From: Gilvimarinus sp. 2_MG-2023
GTDB taxonomy: Bacteria > Pseudomonadota > Gammaproteobacteria > Pseudomonadales > Cellvibrionaceae
Direction: 5' to 3'
DNA: 64,000 nt
Assembly: GCF_030547685.1 (NCBI RefSeq)
Contig: NZ_JAUOQM010000048.1
Location: 62,001-126,000, forward strand
The translations under genes were made by a program, and so were the position numbers. The first letter of the stretch is position 1. Each line of letters starts with the position of its first letter. This document shows, piece by piece, positions 25,597-34,102 of this stretch. The notes under the pieces were generated by a model. The model searched no databases. It was not told the origin of the DNA and was given only the letters and a program-made list of their open reading frames with translations.

Positions 25597-26931
25597 ATGG
25601 AAGATCTATTCATTGTAGTAAGAGATTTTATTTGGGGGCCGTGGTTTCTACTCTGGCTATTGCCACTGGCCGGTGCCTTTTTGATGGTTCGCCTAGCTGC
25701 TTTCCCCATTGTGAATGCTGCGGCAGCTTTTCGCACTCTTTGGCGCGGCAGAAAAAGTAGTGGGCCGGGAGAGGTAACCTCTTTCAACGCTCTTATGACG
25801 GCACTGTCTGCCACGATTGGCACGGGCAATATTGTCGGTGTTGCGACTGCTATTGGTATTGGTGGCCCAGGCGCGCTTTTTTGGATGTGGTGCACGGCAC
25901 TGCTGGGGATGGCGACCAAATACGCTGAGGCGGTTTGTGCCGTACATTATCGCGATTGCGATATTAATGGCCACAACGTGGGTGGCCCTATGTACTACAT
26001 TAAAAACGGGCTTGGGAAAAAATGGGCTTGGCTGGGCACTGCGTTCGCTTTTTTTGGCTGTATGGCGGGGTTTGGAATAGGTAATACGGTGCAAGCTCAC
26101 TCTGTGGCTGACGCGCTTTATGGCAATTGGCACATTCCTAAAGTGGCGACGGCTTTGGCGTTGATGGTGCTCGTGTTTGTCGTGCTTATTGGGGGCGTTA
26201 AGCGTATTGCGGAACTGGCTGGTAAGTTGGTGCCTGCAATGGGGTTGCTTTATGTTTTTTGTGGCATAGCTGTACTGATTACTGTGGCTGATCGAGTACC
26301 AGATGCCTTTGCGCTTATTATTAATAGTGCGTTTAATGGTACCGCGGCCGCAGGCGGTTTTGCGGGCGCAGGCATTGCGTTGGCGATTCAGTTCGGTGTG
26401 GCACGCGGGGTTTTCTCCAATGAGGCAGGGCTGGGTAGTGCACCTATTGCCCATGCTGCAGCGCAAACCAAAAGCCCAGTTGAGCAGGGGGTGATCGCGA
26501 TGCTGGGCACCTTTATCGATACAATTGTCGTCTGTACGATTACAGGTTTGGTTATTGTGGCGACAGGTGTCTGGAGTGGTGTGGCGAAAGGCTCGCAAAT
26601 GTCGCAGGCCGCCTTTGCAGTAGGTATACCCTATGGTGAGGTGGTCATTACTTTAGCCATTGTTTTGTTTGCATTTACCACCTTGCTGGGCTGGAGTTAC
26701 TACGGAGAACGTTGTGCCCAGTTCTTATTTGGCCCTCGGGTCATTGTGCCTTTTCGTGTGGTTTGGGTGTTGGCGATTTATTTTGGCGCAACAGCGAAAT
26801 TACATTTTATTTGGATTGTGGCTGATGTGCTTAATGGTCTAATGGCCATCCCCAATTTAATTGCGTTGGTTTTACTGTCTGGTATCGTGGTCAAATTAAC
26901 CAAAGAGTATCGCCGTGAAAAGCAACACTGA
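25597..26931 (+). CDS. Sodium:alanine/glycine symporter (AGCS family)
   Basis: 444 residues with about ten to eleven transmembrane segments. Family signatures are the N-terminal FNALMTALSATIGTGNIVGVATAI, the GGPMYYIKNGLGKKWAWLG loop and the FSNEAGLGSAPIAHAAAQT motif. AGCS carriers import alanine, glycine or related D- and L-amino acids with Na+. The gene follows the PLP-enzyme gene by 13 bp, suggesting they act together on the same amino acid. It converges on tusE with a hairpin terminator at the junction. Confidence 0.92.
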   Translation: MEDLFIVVRDFIWGPWFLLWLLPLAGAFLMVRLAAFPIVNAAAAFRTLWRGRKSSGPGEVTSFNALMTALSATIGTGNIVGVATAIGIGGPGALFWMWCTALLGMATKYAEAVCAVHYRDCDINGHNVGGPMYYIKNGLGKKWAWLGTAFAFFGCMAGFGIGNTVQAHSVADALYGNWHIPKVATALALMVLVFVVLIGGVKRIAELAGKLVPAMGLLYVFCGIAVLITVADRVPDAFALIINSAFNGTAAAGGFAGAGIALAIQFGVARGVFSNEAGLGSAPIAHAAAQTKSPVEQGVIAMLGTFIDTIVVCTITGLVIVATGVWSGVAKGSQMSQAAFAVGIPYGEVVITLAIVLFAFTTLLGWSYYGERCAQFLFGPRVIVPFRVVWVLAIYFGATAKLHFIWIVADVLNGLMAIPNLIALVLLSGIVVKLTKEYRREKQH

Positions 26932-26936
26932 TCTGT

Positions 26937-27257
26937 CTAAAAGCAATTGGCGGGCCTGGGTAGGCCCGCAATTTTAGCGATAATCAGGGCCGGGTGTGGT
27001 GGAAACAGAGACAGTAAATATAGGCTGCGGCCTTTTTCTGGCCCCAGCTTTTGCTGGATGTAGCGCACCAATGCTCGACTAGCCGGGGCTAAATCAAACT
27101 CTTGGTAAAAGGCCTGTACCGTGTCAATTACCTCCCAGTGGGCCTGGGTAAGCTCAATGTTTTCATTGCGCGCTAATTGCTCGCCTATGTCCCGGCTCCA
27201 GCTCGACAACTGCAAAAGATAGCCGTCTTTATCAAGGGGGGGGAGGTCGCAAGACAT
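26937..27257 (-). CDS. tusE: Sulfur-relay protein TusE (DsrC family)
   Basis: 106 residues. TusE takes persulfide from TusBCD and passes it to MnmA for 2-thiolation of U34 in tRNA Lys, Glu and Gln. The DsrC fold is clear (DKDGYLLQLSSWS, LTQAHWEVIDTVQAFYQEF, KLGPEKGRSLYLLSLFPP). The C-terminal arm reads GLPRPANCF, keeping only the penultimate cysteine, as in TusE and unlike dissimilatory DsrC with two cysteines. It is the last gene of a tusDCBE operon. Confidence 0.92.
   Translation of the reverse strand: MSCDLPPLDKDGYLLQLSSWSRDIGEQLARNENIELTQAHWEVIDTVQAFYQEFDLAPASRALVRYIQQKLGPEKGRSLYLLSLFPPHPALIIAKIAGLPRPANCF
26950..26975 (+). terminator. Terminator of the symporter gene, inside the 3' end of tusE
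   Basis: Stem GCGGGCCT / AGGCCCGC with loop GGGT followed by AATTTT on the plus strand. It falls in the last codons of the convergent tusE gene. Confidence 0.75.
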
Positions 27258-27260
27258 TGC

Positions 27261-27566
27261 TTAATACCAGCTCTGGATGCACTGGTGTGTGCAGGAGAGC
27301 TTTACAAAGCCTGGGTAATCAACGAGCTCCACTCCCTGCAGAAAAGTATGTAAGCCTCGAGCGCTGGCATCGTTTTCCAGTACATACACGTTGATACCAT
27401 CTTCCATTAAACGCGTTAGCGGCTCACGGCAGGGAGAGCTTTCGCACCCCCCGTAGGTCCCATCTTCTATCAATAAAATACTATCCTCACCACTACAAAG
27501 CTGTAAGCAAGAAGTAAGTGAGTTGTTCTCAAATGGAGATTTATTGACGGTATGCAGTGTGCTCAT
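27261..27566 (-). CDS. tusB: Sulfur-relay protein TusB (DsrH family)
   Basis: 101 residues, the smallest subunit of the TusBCD hexamer. The fold signature is SILLIEDGTYGG followed by a short helix and INVYVLENDASARGL; the C-terminus is rich in aromatic and basic residues. Its start overlaps the tusC stop by one base and its stop lies 3 bp before tusE. It carries several extra cysteines (about six) compared with what is usual, with no role that I can assign. Confidence 0.87.
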   Translation of the reverse strand: MSTLHTVNKSPFENNSLTSCLQLCSGEDSILLIEDGTYGGCESSPCREPLTRLMEDGINVYVLENDASARGLHTFLQGVELVDYPGFVKLSCTHQCIQSWY

Positions 27567-27925
27567 TAAAAACTCAATAGCTGATCATGCTGTTGTATCA
27601 GGGTGCGAACTTCATTGTTGGTTACTAATTGTACGGCATCTAGGTGTAAGGAGTCACGTGTTAGGCCGCGCTGAGTTAAGGAGGGAGTGTGAATATAAAC
27701 TTGCTTCACGCCGAAAAGTGGCAGCGCTGCCATTTTTTTACCGATGCCTGTGCGCCCTAGTAACGATGCCTGTTGGTTCTTGATGGCCTGCCACACGCCT
27801 TCATTCATAAGCAGTAAGGAAACCTCTTGATCAAAGGCACCGGCGGCTAACACCGCGTCTAATGCGTCACAGGCACTGCTGGTCTGATAAGGTGAGTGGC
27901 GGCTGATGCAGAGAATACGGCTCAT
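27566..27925 (-). CDS. tusC: Sulfur-relay protein TusC (DsrF family)
   Basis: 119 residues. TusC is a structural partner of TusD in the TusBCD complex. The family pattern is visible: ILCISRHSPYQTSSACDALDAVLAAGAFDQEVSLLLMNEGVWQ, then PLFGVKQVYIHTPSL. It starts 4 bp after tusD and overlaps tusB by one base, so the operon is tightly coupled. Confidence 0.9.
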   Translation of the reverse strand: MSRILCISRHSPYQTSSACDALDAVLAAGAFDQEVSLLLMNEGVWQAIKNQQASLLGRTGIGKKMAALPLFGVKQVYIHTPSLTQRGLTRDSLHLDAVQLVTNNEVRTLIQQHDQLLSF

Positions 27926-27929
27926 TGAG

Positions 27930-28328
27930 TTAGCTACCGAAGGTTATGGTTCTATCGCTGACGGAACTGGCGGCAATTAGCTGGCCTAAACCGCTAAGGC
28001 TAAAGCAGGCCCCTAAATTGGCGGCATTTTTTTCATAGCGTGTTTGCTCGTTGTGGTCCAGAATGCCGCGCTTTAATGCAGCGGCAATGCAAACCACGGC
28101 ATCCAACTTATATTCGTTAATTAATTGAGACCAGCTGGCGGGGAGGTCGGCTTCATCTTGAGGCGGGGCGATCAGCGAGCTGGCATTATGAACGCCGTCA
28201 GCATAAAAAAACAAACGCTCAATTTGATGATTTTGCTCCAGCAATGCGTGGCAAAATTCCAGTGCTGAACGACTACTGAGGCTACCCTCGGGCGCGCCTA
28301 AAATAACAACGGTAAATTTCATGGGCAT
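27930..28328 (-). CDS. tusD: Sulfurtransferase TusD (DsrE family)
   Basis: 132 residues. TusD accepts sulfur from TusA on a catalytic cysteine, seen here in LDAVVCIAAALKRG. Other markers are the N-terminal FTVVILGAPEG strand and the RLFFYADGVHNAS loop. Two ATGs (28328 and 28322) are possible; neither has a clear ribosome site because both lie immediately after the T run of the yccA terminator. This implies that tusDCBE is expressed by read-through of that terminator, or from a promoter inside yccA. Confidence 0.9.
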   Translation of the reverse strand: MPMKFTVVILGAPEGSLSSRSALEFCHALLEQNHQIERLFFYADGVHNASSLIAPPQDEADLPASWSQLINEYKLDAVVCIAAALKRGILDHNEQTRYEKNAANLGACFSLSGLGQLIAASSVSDRTITFGS

Positions 28329-28330
28329 TA

Positions 28331-28353
28331 AAAAAGCCCCATTAGGGGCTTTT
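28331..28353 (-). terminator. Terminator of yccA, immediately upstream of tusD
   Basis: Stem AAAAGCCCC / GGGGCTTTT with a 4-base loop, followed on the minus strand by a T run that reaches the tusD start codon. The stem is also nearly terminator-like in the other direction. Its position makes it a possible attenuator for tusDCBE. Confidence 0.85.
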
Positions 28354-28373
28354 CCGTTGGCGGAGCTAATTGA

Positions 28374-29051
28374 TTAATCTTCACCCGCACCCAGTAAGTG
28401 CAGCAGGCTGGTGAAAATATTGATGATGGCTAGGTACAAGCTGGTTGTGGCCATAATGTAGTTGCGCTCGCCGCCGTGAATAATGTTGCTGGTTTGAAAC
28501 AAAATGATGGCTGACATCAAAATAATCACACCGGCCGAGAATGCAAGGCTGAGCATTTCTAGGTGGTAGCCAAATAAGGAGGCGCCCATCAGAAGCAGCA
28601 TGGCTCCAATCATTACCATAACACCCATAACCACAAAGCCTTGTAAAAAGCTAAAATCTTTGCGGGTAACTAAGGCGTAACCGGACAAGCCCAAAAACGC
28701 AAAAGCGGTGCCGCCGAGTGCTTGTAATACAATGGAGGTGCCGTTGGCAAGAGCTAGGTAGTAGTTCAGCATGGGACCCAAGCTGGCGCCAATTAAGCCG
28801 GTAAAGGCAAAAACGACCACTAAGCCTGCGGATGAGTTGGCCGTGCGGGGTAGTACAAACCACACCAGAGCGATAGCGACTAGGGACATGATTAGCCCGG
28901 CGCCGTGGGACATATTAGCGGCCATAGCAATACCCGCTGTTAACGCGCTAAACGCTAAAGTCATTGATAATAAAAGATAGGTGTTGCGCAAAACACGGCT
29001 GACTTCGGTAGTTTCCGGTATAGCGGTTTGTGCTGTGCGAATATGTTCCAT
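28374..29051 (-). CDS. yccA: BAX-inhibitor-1 family membrane protein YccA
   Basis: 225 residues with seven predicted transmembrane helices, beginning with a short cytoplasmic tail (residues 1-22, RTAQTAIPETTEVSRVLRN). YccA interacts with and modulates the FtsH membrane protease in E. coli, and the wider family forms Ca2+/H+-leak channels. The conserved pattern of small residues in the helices and the acidic C-terminus (LLHLLGAGED) fit the family. It is upstream of tusDCBE on the same strand, the gene order also seen in Pseudomonas. Confidence 0.92.
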   Translation of the reverse strand: MEHIRTAQTAIPETTEVSRVLRNTYLLLSMTLAFSALTAGIAMAANMSHGAGLIMSLVAIALVWFVLPRTANSSAGLVVVFAFTGLIGASLGPMLNYYLALANGTSIVLQALGGTAFAFLGLSGYALVTRKDFSFLQGFVVMGVMVMIGAMLLLMGASLFGYHLEMLSLAFSAGVIILMSAIILFQTSNIIHGGERNYIMATTSLYLAIINIFTSLLHLLGAGED

Positions 29052-29190
29052 TCAGAATGCTCCAATTACTCAAAAGTTAGGGTAATCATACAACCTTGGG
29101 AAAGCAATGCAATGATTTCCGGTGTATTTACAGTATTAGATATGGGGTTGCAGGATAAGTTTCTTCAAGGGTTGGTAAAGAAATTTTAAG

Positions 29191-29226
29191 CATAAAAAAA
29201 GCGCCAATTAAGGCGCTTTTTTTATG
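29191..29226 (-). terminator. Bidirectional terminator after tRNA-Ser
   Basis: A perfect 15-bp inverted repeat: CATAAAAAAAGCGCC and its complement around loop AATTAA. Both strands end in a run of seven T. It ends the tRNA-Ser transcript on the minus strand. Confidence 0.93.
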
Positions 29227-29242
29227 CTCGTTAGAGCCAATA

Positions 29243-29333
29243 TGGCGGAAGGGCAGGGATTTGAACCCTGGGTAGGCTATTAACCTACGCCGGTTTTCAA
29301 GACCGGTGCTTTCAACCACTCAGCCACCCTTCC
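29243..29333 (-). tRNA. tRNA-Ser (anticodon UGA)
   Basis: 91 bases including an encoded CCA. The acceptor stem is GGAAGGG / CCCTTCC with discriminator G. The anticodon stem CCGGT / ACCGG closes a loop with TGA. A long variable arm (GCGTAGGTTAATAGCCTACCC region) marks the class II serine type. The T-arm is AGGGTTCAAATCCCT. It reads UCA, UCG and related serine codons and is a cmo5U34 tRNA, a target type for CmoM. Confidence 0.97.
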
Positions 29334-29345
29334 GAAGTGGGGCAA

Positions 29346-29373
29346 ATTATACATGGGATTTTAGGACTGGCAA
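29346..29373 (-). promoter_or_regulatory. Promoter of tRNA-Ser
   Basis: On the minus strand TTGCCA and a perfect TATAAT are separated by 16 bp; the expected start is about 6 bases before the mature 5' end of the tRNA. Confidence 0.65.
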
Positions 29374-29443
29374 GTAATAAATCCTAAAAAAACCTTTTTT
29401 TTCTTACACTTGCATAATTATTCGGTTATTTGTACAAGGACTG

Positions 29444-29473
29444 AGCACCTGGCCGAGAAGTCGGCCAGGTGCT
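29444..29473 (-). terminator. Strong hairpin after rne
   Basis: A perfect 13-bp stem, AGCACCTGGCCGA / TCGGCCAGGTGCT, with a 4-base loop, starting 5 bp after the rne stop. No T run follows at once, so it may terminate weakly or protect the 3' end of the mRNA. Confidence 0.6.
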
Positions 29474-29478
29474 GTACT

Positions 29479-32469
29479 CTATTGGCTTGAGTCGCCTTGT
29501 TTTTGGGCCACGCGTGGGTCATTAGCGGGGCGTGTCAGGTTACGCGGATTGTGAATAACCCTCGACGGTTTGCTGGTGTCCAATGCCCGGGGCAGAGGCG
29601 TGGTGCGTTTCTCCGTCTGGATGCGAATCTGCTGCACGGGTTTTGGGCTTGTGCGTGGATCATTGCTCGCTCTGCTAAAAACACGGGCAGTTTCTTGCCC
29701 GCCATTTTTATTGGCAATTTGCACGGTTTGGTTTTTTTCTGCACCAGATGTATCCGTCTTATCAGCCGACTTTTCCGTCTCAGTTGTAGGCGAGGCGCTT
29801 TCCGCTTGTGTGTCTGAGGTGGTTGATTCAGCTTCGGCTGCAGGGGCTGAGACTTGTTGATCGGTCGATGGTGCTTGTTCATCAGCCGGTGAAGCCTGCT
29901 CAACTTCAGCTTGAGCAGGTTCAGTAGCCTGGGCGTTGTTTTGCTTAGACTCTACCTCTGCACTGGCTGTAGGTTTCTGCTCAGTCTGTGCATTGTTGGT
30001 TTGCTCAGCATTTGGCTTAGTGTCAGCCGGTGTAGCGCTAATTTGCTCACTAGAGGCGTTTGACTCTTTGTGTGCAGGAGCTTCTTGCTTACTGACAGAG
30101 GCAGCTTCTGGAGCGGGGTTTTGATTTTCCTCGCGTTTAGCTTCTGTTGGATTACGCTGGGCCGGTTTTTGCTCATCGTTAGTGTTTGTAACGTGAGTTT
30201 GCACTTTACCTTTGTTATCCGCTCTGTTGTCGGTTTTGTCATTTGCGGGGCTGTCTTTGCGGTTGCCGCCTTGTTTTTCATTGGCTGATTTTTCGTTAGG
30301 CGCATTGTTTTCTGTATTCGCATTTTGTTTTTGCGTGTCGCCGGTTTCGCCATCGCGACGACGACGGCGCTGATTGCGACGACGGCCCGAGGGGCGTTTC
30401 GCTGGGCGCTGTTCATCTTTGTCGGCCACAGCTGCGGCCTGTGGTTCATCGCTTTGGTTTTGTTTTGTCGGCTCGGCATCGTTTTGCTGGGTGCGGTTAT
30501 CATCGCGATCGCGGTTGCGATTGCGGCCGCGACCACGGCGTCCACGGTTAGAGCGGTTGTCGCTGCGCTCTTGCTTGCCTTGGTTGTCGTCGTTGTCTTT
30601 TTCTGGCTTATTCGCTTTGCCTTTGGTTGTGTCTTTGGTTTTGGCGTTAGCTTGCGAATCGCGCTCATCGTTTTTACCGCTGCCACGACGGTTGCGGTTT
30701 TGTTGTTTGCCGCCACGACGCGAGCGTTGATTGTTGTTTTTACGATTGTGCCCTTTGCCCTTGGGTTGTTCCTTTTTCTCCTTCTCTTCGTCGGCAAATA
30801 CCTCTTGCAGCCATGAAATTAAGCGTGCAATAAGGCCAGGTTGGGCTTTGGCGACTGGAGCCGGTGCTTGTTCAACGGGTGCTGTAGGCTGCACTAAAGG
30901 TTTCGGCAGTGCCACAGGCGGCTCTTCAGAGGTAGAGTCGTGCTCGTGATGTTCGTCGCTGGCAACAATTTTATAGCTGGTTTCCAAGGTGCCGTCGTCA
31001 TCATCGCGCAGGCGCTGTACTTCAAAATGCGGAGTGGTCATTTCACCGTTGGGTACGATAACGACTCGCGTATTATTGCGCTGCTCGATACTGAAAATCG
31101 TTTTACGTTTTTCATTGAGCAAATAAGTCGCCACAGACATGGGCGTAATTGCCCGAATTTCTGCACTGCGTTCTTTTTGCGCTTCTTCTTCGACCAGTCG
31201 CAAAATAGACAGTGCCAGTGAGCGCGTGCCGCGAATAGTGCCTTGACCGTTACAGCGTGGGCAGGGTTTGGAGTGCACTTCGCCCAGTGATGGGCGCAAT
31301 CGTTGGCGTGACATTTCCAGCAGGCCAAAACGAGAGATGCGACCAATTTGAACACGAGCGCGATCCATGGATAGGGCGTCGCGAATGCGAGTTTCTACTT
31401 CGCGCTGATTGCGGGTGGATTGCATATCGATGAAATCGATTACTACCAAGCCGCCCATGTCGCGCAGGCGCAATTGGCGGGCAATTTCATCGGCCGCTTC
31501 TAAGTTGGTTTGAACGGCTGTCTCTTCGATGTCTCCGCCTTTGGTGGCGCGTGAAGAGTTGATGTCAATTGATACCAAAGCTTCGGTTACATCGATAACA
31601 ATCGAGCCACCGGACGGTAATTTCACTTCGCGCTGAAAGGCGGTTTCTATCTGACTTTCTATCTGGTAGCGATTGAATAGCGGGATATCATCTTCATAAA
31701 GTTTTACCCGGCTGCCAAAGTTAGGCATCACCTGGCGAATAAATCCGGAGGCTAGTTCAAACGATTCTTTATTGTCGACAATGACTTCGCCTACGTCTTG
31801 ACGCAGGTAGTCTCGAATGGCGCGAATGATGACGTTACTTTCTTGAAATAAGAAAGTGGGGGCGCTTGAATTTTTGCCGCCTTTGTCGATGGATTCCCAC
31901 AGTTGCAGTAGGTAGTTTAAGTCCCACTGGAGCTCTTCGGCGCTTCGGCCAACACCGGCTGTGCGAATAATAATGCCCATGCCGTTGGGGATTTCGATAT
32001 GGCTGAGGGCATCGCGCAGTTCGGCGCGATCTTCACCTTCAATGCGGCGCGAAATACCACCTGCGCGTGGGTTGTTAGGCATTAATACCAGGTAGCGTCC
32101 GGCTAGGCTGATAAAAGTTGTCAGGGCAGCGCCTTTGTTACCACGCTCTTCTTTATCAACTTGAACAATAACCTCAGTGCCTTCTTTAACCACCTCTTTG
32201 ATTTTGACGCGACCGTCTGAATCGCCAGATTTGGCAAAGTATTCGCGGGAAATTTCTTTCAGGGGCAGAAAGCCGTGGCGTTCAGCGCCGTAGTCGACGA
32301 AGGCAGCCTCTAGGCTGGGTTCGACTCGTGTGATGCGGCCTTTATAGATATTGGCCTTTTTTTGTTCGCGATTGCGGTTTTCGATATCGAGGTCGTACAG
32401 CCACTGGCCGTCAACCAGTGCAACGCGCAACTCTTCGGGTTGAGTTGCGTTAATCAGCATTCTTTTCAT
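29479..32469 (-). CDS. rne: Ribonuclease E
   Basis: 996 residues. The N-terminal catalytic half (about 1-520) has the S1 domain ([25 protein letters not shown]), the 5'-sensor/RNase H-like region, the DNase I-like domain with active-site Asp residues ([20 protein letters not shown]) and the zinc-link CPRCNGQG near 405. The C-terminal half is disordered: an Arg/Asn-rich RNA-binding stretch (about 560-720), a Glu/Gln/Ala/Thr-rich spacer and a tail with two NDPR motifs. RNase E starts mRNA decay and processes rRNA and tRNA at the inner membrane. It is divergent from rluC, with a roughly 540-base leader. Confidence 0.97.
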   Translation of the reverse strand: MKRMLINATQPEELRVALVDGQWLYDLDIENRNREQKKANIYKGRITRVEPSLEAAFVDYGAERHGFLPLKEISREYFAKSGDSDGRVKIKEVVKEGTEVIVQVDKEERGNKGAALTTFISLAGRYLVLMPNNPRAGGISRRIEGEDRAELRDALSHIEIPNGMGIIIRTAGVGRSAEELQWDLNYLLQLWESIDKGGKNSSAPTFLFQESNVIIRAIRDYLRQDVGEVIVDNKESFELASGFIRQVMPNFGSRVKLYEDDIPLFNRYQIESQIETAFQREVKLPSGGSIVIDVTEALVSIDINSSRATKGGDIEETAVQTNLEAADEIARQLRLRDMGGLVVIDFIDMQSTRNQREVETRIRDALSMDRARVQIGRISRFGLLEMSRQRLRPSLGEVHSKPCPRCNGQGTIRGTRSLALSILRLVEEEAQKERSAEIRAITPMSVATYLLNEKRKTIFSIEQRNNTRVVIVPNGEMTTPHFEVQRLRDDDDGTLETSYKIVASDEHHEHDSTSEEPPVALPKPLVQPTAPVEQAPAPVAKAQPGLIARLISWLQEVFADEEKEKKEQPKGKGHNRKNNNQRSRRGGKQQNRNRRGSGKNDERDSQANAKTKDTTKGKANKPEKDNDDNQGKQERSDNRSNRGRRGRGRNRNRDRDDNRTQQNDAEPTKQNQSDEPQAAAVADKDEQRPAKRPSGRRRNQRRRRRDGETGDTQKQNANTENNAPNEKSANEKQGGNRKDSPANDKTDNRADNKGKVQTHVTNTNDEQKPAQRNPTEAKREENQNPAPEAASVSKQEAPAHKESNASSEQISATPADTKPNAEQTNNAQTEQKPTASAEVESKQNNAQATEPAQAEVEQASPADEQAPSTDQQVSAPAAEAESTTSDTQAESASPTTETEKSADKTDTSGAEKNQTVQIANKNGGQETARVFSRASNDPRTSPKPVQQIRIQTEKRTTPLPRALDTSKPSRVIHNPRNLTRPANDPRVAQKQGDSSQ

Positions 32470-33018
32470 GCGTTTCCTAGTCTTACTTTGTTGGGCGCAG
32501 CAGCCCAGCGACTCATCAACGCTAGAGTGTCTTGTGTTGTCGCGCCAAGCCAGTCAAGGCTCGGCGGCTAATCGATTGAATTCTTATTGAACTTCGTCGT
32601 CAGCCAGAGGCGATGGGCTCTTCGGGCTGAAATGTCAATATTCTGTCGGTTAACCTAATGTCCGGGCGCTCCCGGTACGTCACGTTTGCCTTTTCGGTGC
32701 AGTAGGCCAGTAGGGCCGTTAACTGTGTGCTCAGGAGAGGCGTTCTCTCCGATGTACATTTCTGCAAGCGTCCGGCTTGGTAATTCACAAAACACGTTTA
32801 GCGGATCAATCGCATTGCGCCAGCTGCGCAATGGTTTGGGTGTTCGCGCTGCGGCTAAGCCTGTTTGATGGCTCTGCGCGCGCGTCGCACCTGCTCAATT
32901 GCTTTCTTGTGGCCCCTTAATACTCATCTTAGTCGGTGCCAGTTAGCTGGCAGCGGTATTCCCTCGCGACACGCCTAAAAATGCAATGTCCGGAAACCTG
33001 CCTGTCCCAGCTGGCTCG
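32470..33018 (-). promoter_or_regulatory. Long 5' leader of rne
   Basis: About 540 bases lie between the predicted rne promoter and the start codon, with no gene. RNase E mRNAs in related bacteria have long leaders that RNase E itself cleaves, so autoregulation is likely. I can see only small hairpins, for example GGAGAG / CTCTCC at 32734-32750. A 62-codon frame at 32600-32788 has no ribosome site or recognisable content and I do not call it. Confidence 0.55.
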
Positions 33019-33047
33019 AATATATCAGCTATAACAAGTTGCAGCAA
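33019..33047 (-). promoter_or_regulatory. Predicted promoter of rne
   Basis: On the minus strand TTGCTG and TATATT are separated by 17 bp. The -10 matches at 5 of 6 positions; the -35 is poor. Confidence 0.4.
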
Positions 33048-33087
33048 ATCTTTATTTGCTTATGCGTTCCGGCTGGGGCGGGTTTGC

Positions 33088-33103
33088 TGGTAAACTAACG
33101 CTT
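33088..33103 (+). promoter_or_regulatory. Extended -10 promoter placed for a leaderless rluC
   Basis: TGGTAAACT has the TGn-TAnnnT form of an extended -10 (hexamer 33091-33096). The expected transcription start at about 33103 falls on the rluC ATG at 33104. Confidence 0.4.
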
Positions 33104-34099
33104 ATGACAAGCCATTCAAAACCCGCCCCCTCGCTCGATGACCGTTTTGCTCGTGTGCAACTGTTAGAGGTTGATGCCGATCTTGCTGGACAGCGAATTG
33201 ATAATTTTCTTGTGGCGCGCCTTAAAGGTGTGCCGCGTACCCATGTCTATAAATTGCTGCGCAAGGGGGAAGTGCGGGTCAATAAAGGCAGGATTAAAGC
33301 CGACTACCGTATTAAAGCTGGGGATATGGTTCGCTTGCCGCCCATTAAGGTGGCCGCACGCACCCCGCCGGGTAAATTAACTCAGGGGTTGGGGCGTAAG
33401 CTCAGCGAAGCCGTACTGTACGAAGACGACGGTATGTTGGTGATTAATAAGCCCCCGGGTATAGCTGTGCATGGCGGCAGTGGTGTGAACTTGGGGTTAA
33501 TTGAGGCGTTGCGTCAGTTGCGCCCTGAGGCGCGCTACCTAGAATTAGTGCACCGTTTGGATCGCGACACGTCGGGATGCATCATGGTCGCCAAAAAACG
33601 TAGTTATTTGCGTCATTTGCAGCAGTGTCTGCGAGAAAAAACAGCTGGCTCAGACTCGATCACTAAAGTGTATCAGGCGCTGGCTGTAGGGCGCTGGCCT
33701 AAAGGTGCAGCCGAGGTAAGGGCCCCTTTGTTAAAGCTTGACTTGGCTGGCGGTAAAGAGCGTATTGTTAAGGTGCATCCCGATGGCAAGCACAGCTTGA
33801 CCCGGTTTAAGGTGCTTGAACGCTACGAGGATTTTACCTTGCTGGAGGCGCGCCCGGTGACGGGGCGTACCCATCAAATTCGTGTGCACGCCCAATATAA
33901 ACAGTGCCCATTGCTGGGGGATGAGAAGTACGGACGCGATGAGGTGAACCTGCAAATGCGTAAGCTCGGCGCCAAGCGTTTATTTCTGCACGCCAGTTCA
34001 TTAACGTTCCATCTGCCTCATGAGCTCGGTCGGGTCACCGTAGAGGCGCCGCTGGCGGATGATCTGGCCTTGTTTATTCAAAAGCTGCAGGAGCGTTAA
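33104..34099 (+). CDS. rluC: 23S rRNA pseudouridine synthase RluC
   Basis: 331 residues. RluC makes pseudouridine at 955, 2504 and 2580 of 23S rRNA. An N-terminal S4 domain (GQRIDNFLVARLKGVPRTHVYKLLRKGEVRVNKGR) is followed by the RluA-type catalytic domain with Asp in HRLDRDTSGCIMVAKK and the late motifs GRTHQIRVHAQ and LLGDEKYG. I chose the ATG at 33104 because it aligns with the E. coli N-terminus; a TTG at 33056 and an ATG at 33062 add an unlikely Gly-rich extension. No ribosome site is visible, and an extended -10 lies 7 bases upstream. The next gene follows by 3 bp. Confidence 0.94.
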   Translation: MTSHSKPAPSLDDRFARVQLLEVDADLAGQRIDNFLVARLKGVPRTHVYKLLRKGEVRVNKGRIKADYRIKAGDMVRLPPIKVAARTPPGKLTQGLGRKLSEAVLYEDDGMLVINKPPGIAVHGGSGVNLGLIEALRQLRPEARYLELVHRLDRDTSGCIMVAKKRSYLRHLQQCLREKTAGSDSITKVYQALAVGRWPKGAAEVRAPLLKLDLAGGKERIVKVHPDGKHSLTRFKVLERYEDFTLLEARPVTGRTHQIRVHAQYKQCPLLGDEKYGRDEVNLQMRKLGAKRLFLHASSLTFHLPHELGRVTVEAPLADDLALFIQKLQER

Positions 34100-34102
34100 T
34101 CG

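Noticed and set aside
25693-26598. 301-codon minus-strand frame opposite the symporter gene
   Set aside because: It is a shadow of the hydrophobic symporter, with no ribosome site and a Cys/His/Arg-rich composition typical of antisense frames.
29952-30797. 281-codon minus-strand frame inside rne
   Set aside because: It is an alternative frame of the low-complexity RNase E tail, rich in Lys/Thr/Ala with no recognisable domain.
32600-32788. Leader peptide in the rne 5' region
   Set aside because: There is no ribosome site, and its content does not suggest a regulatory peptide.
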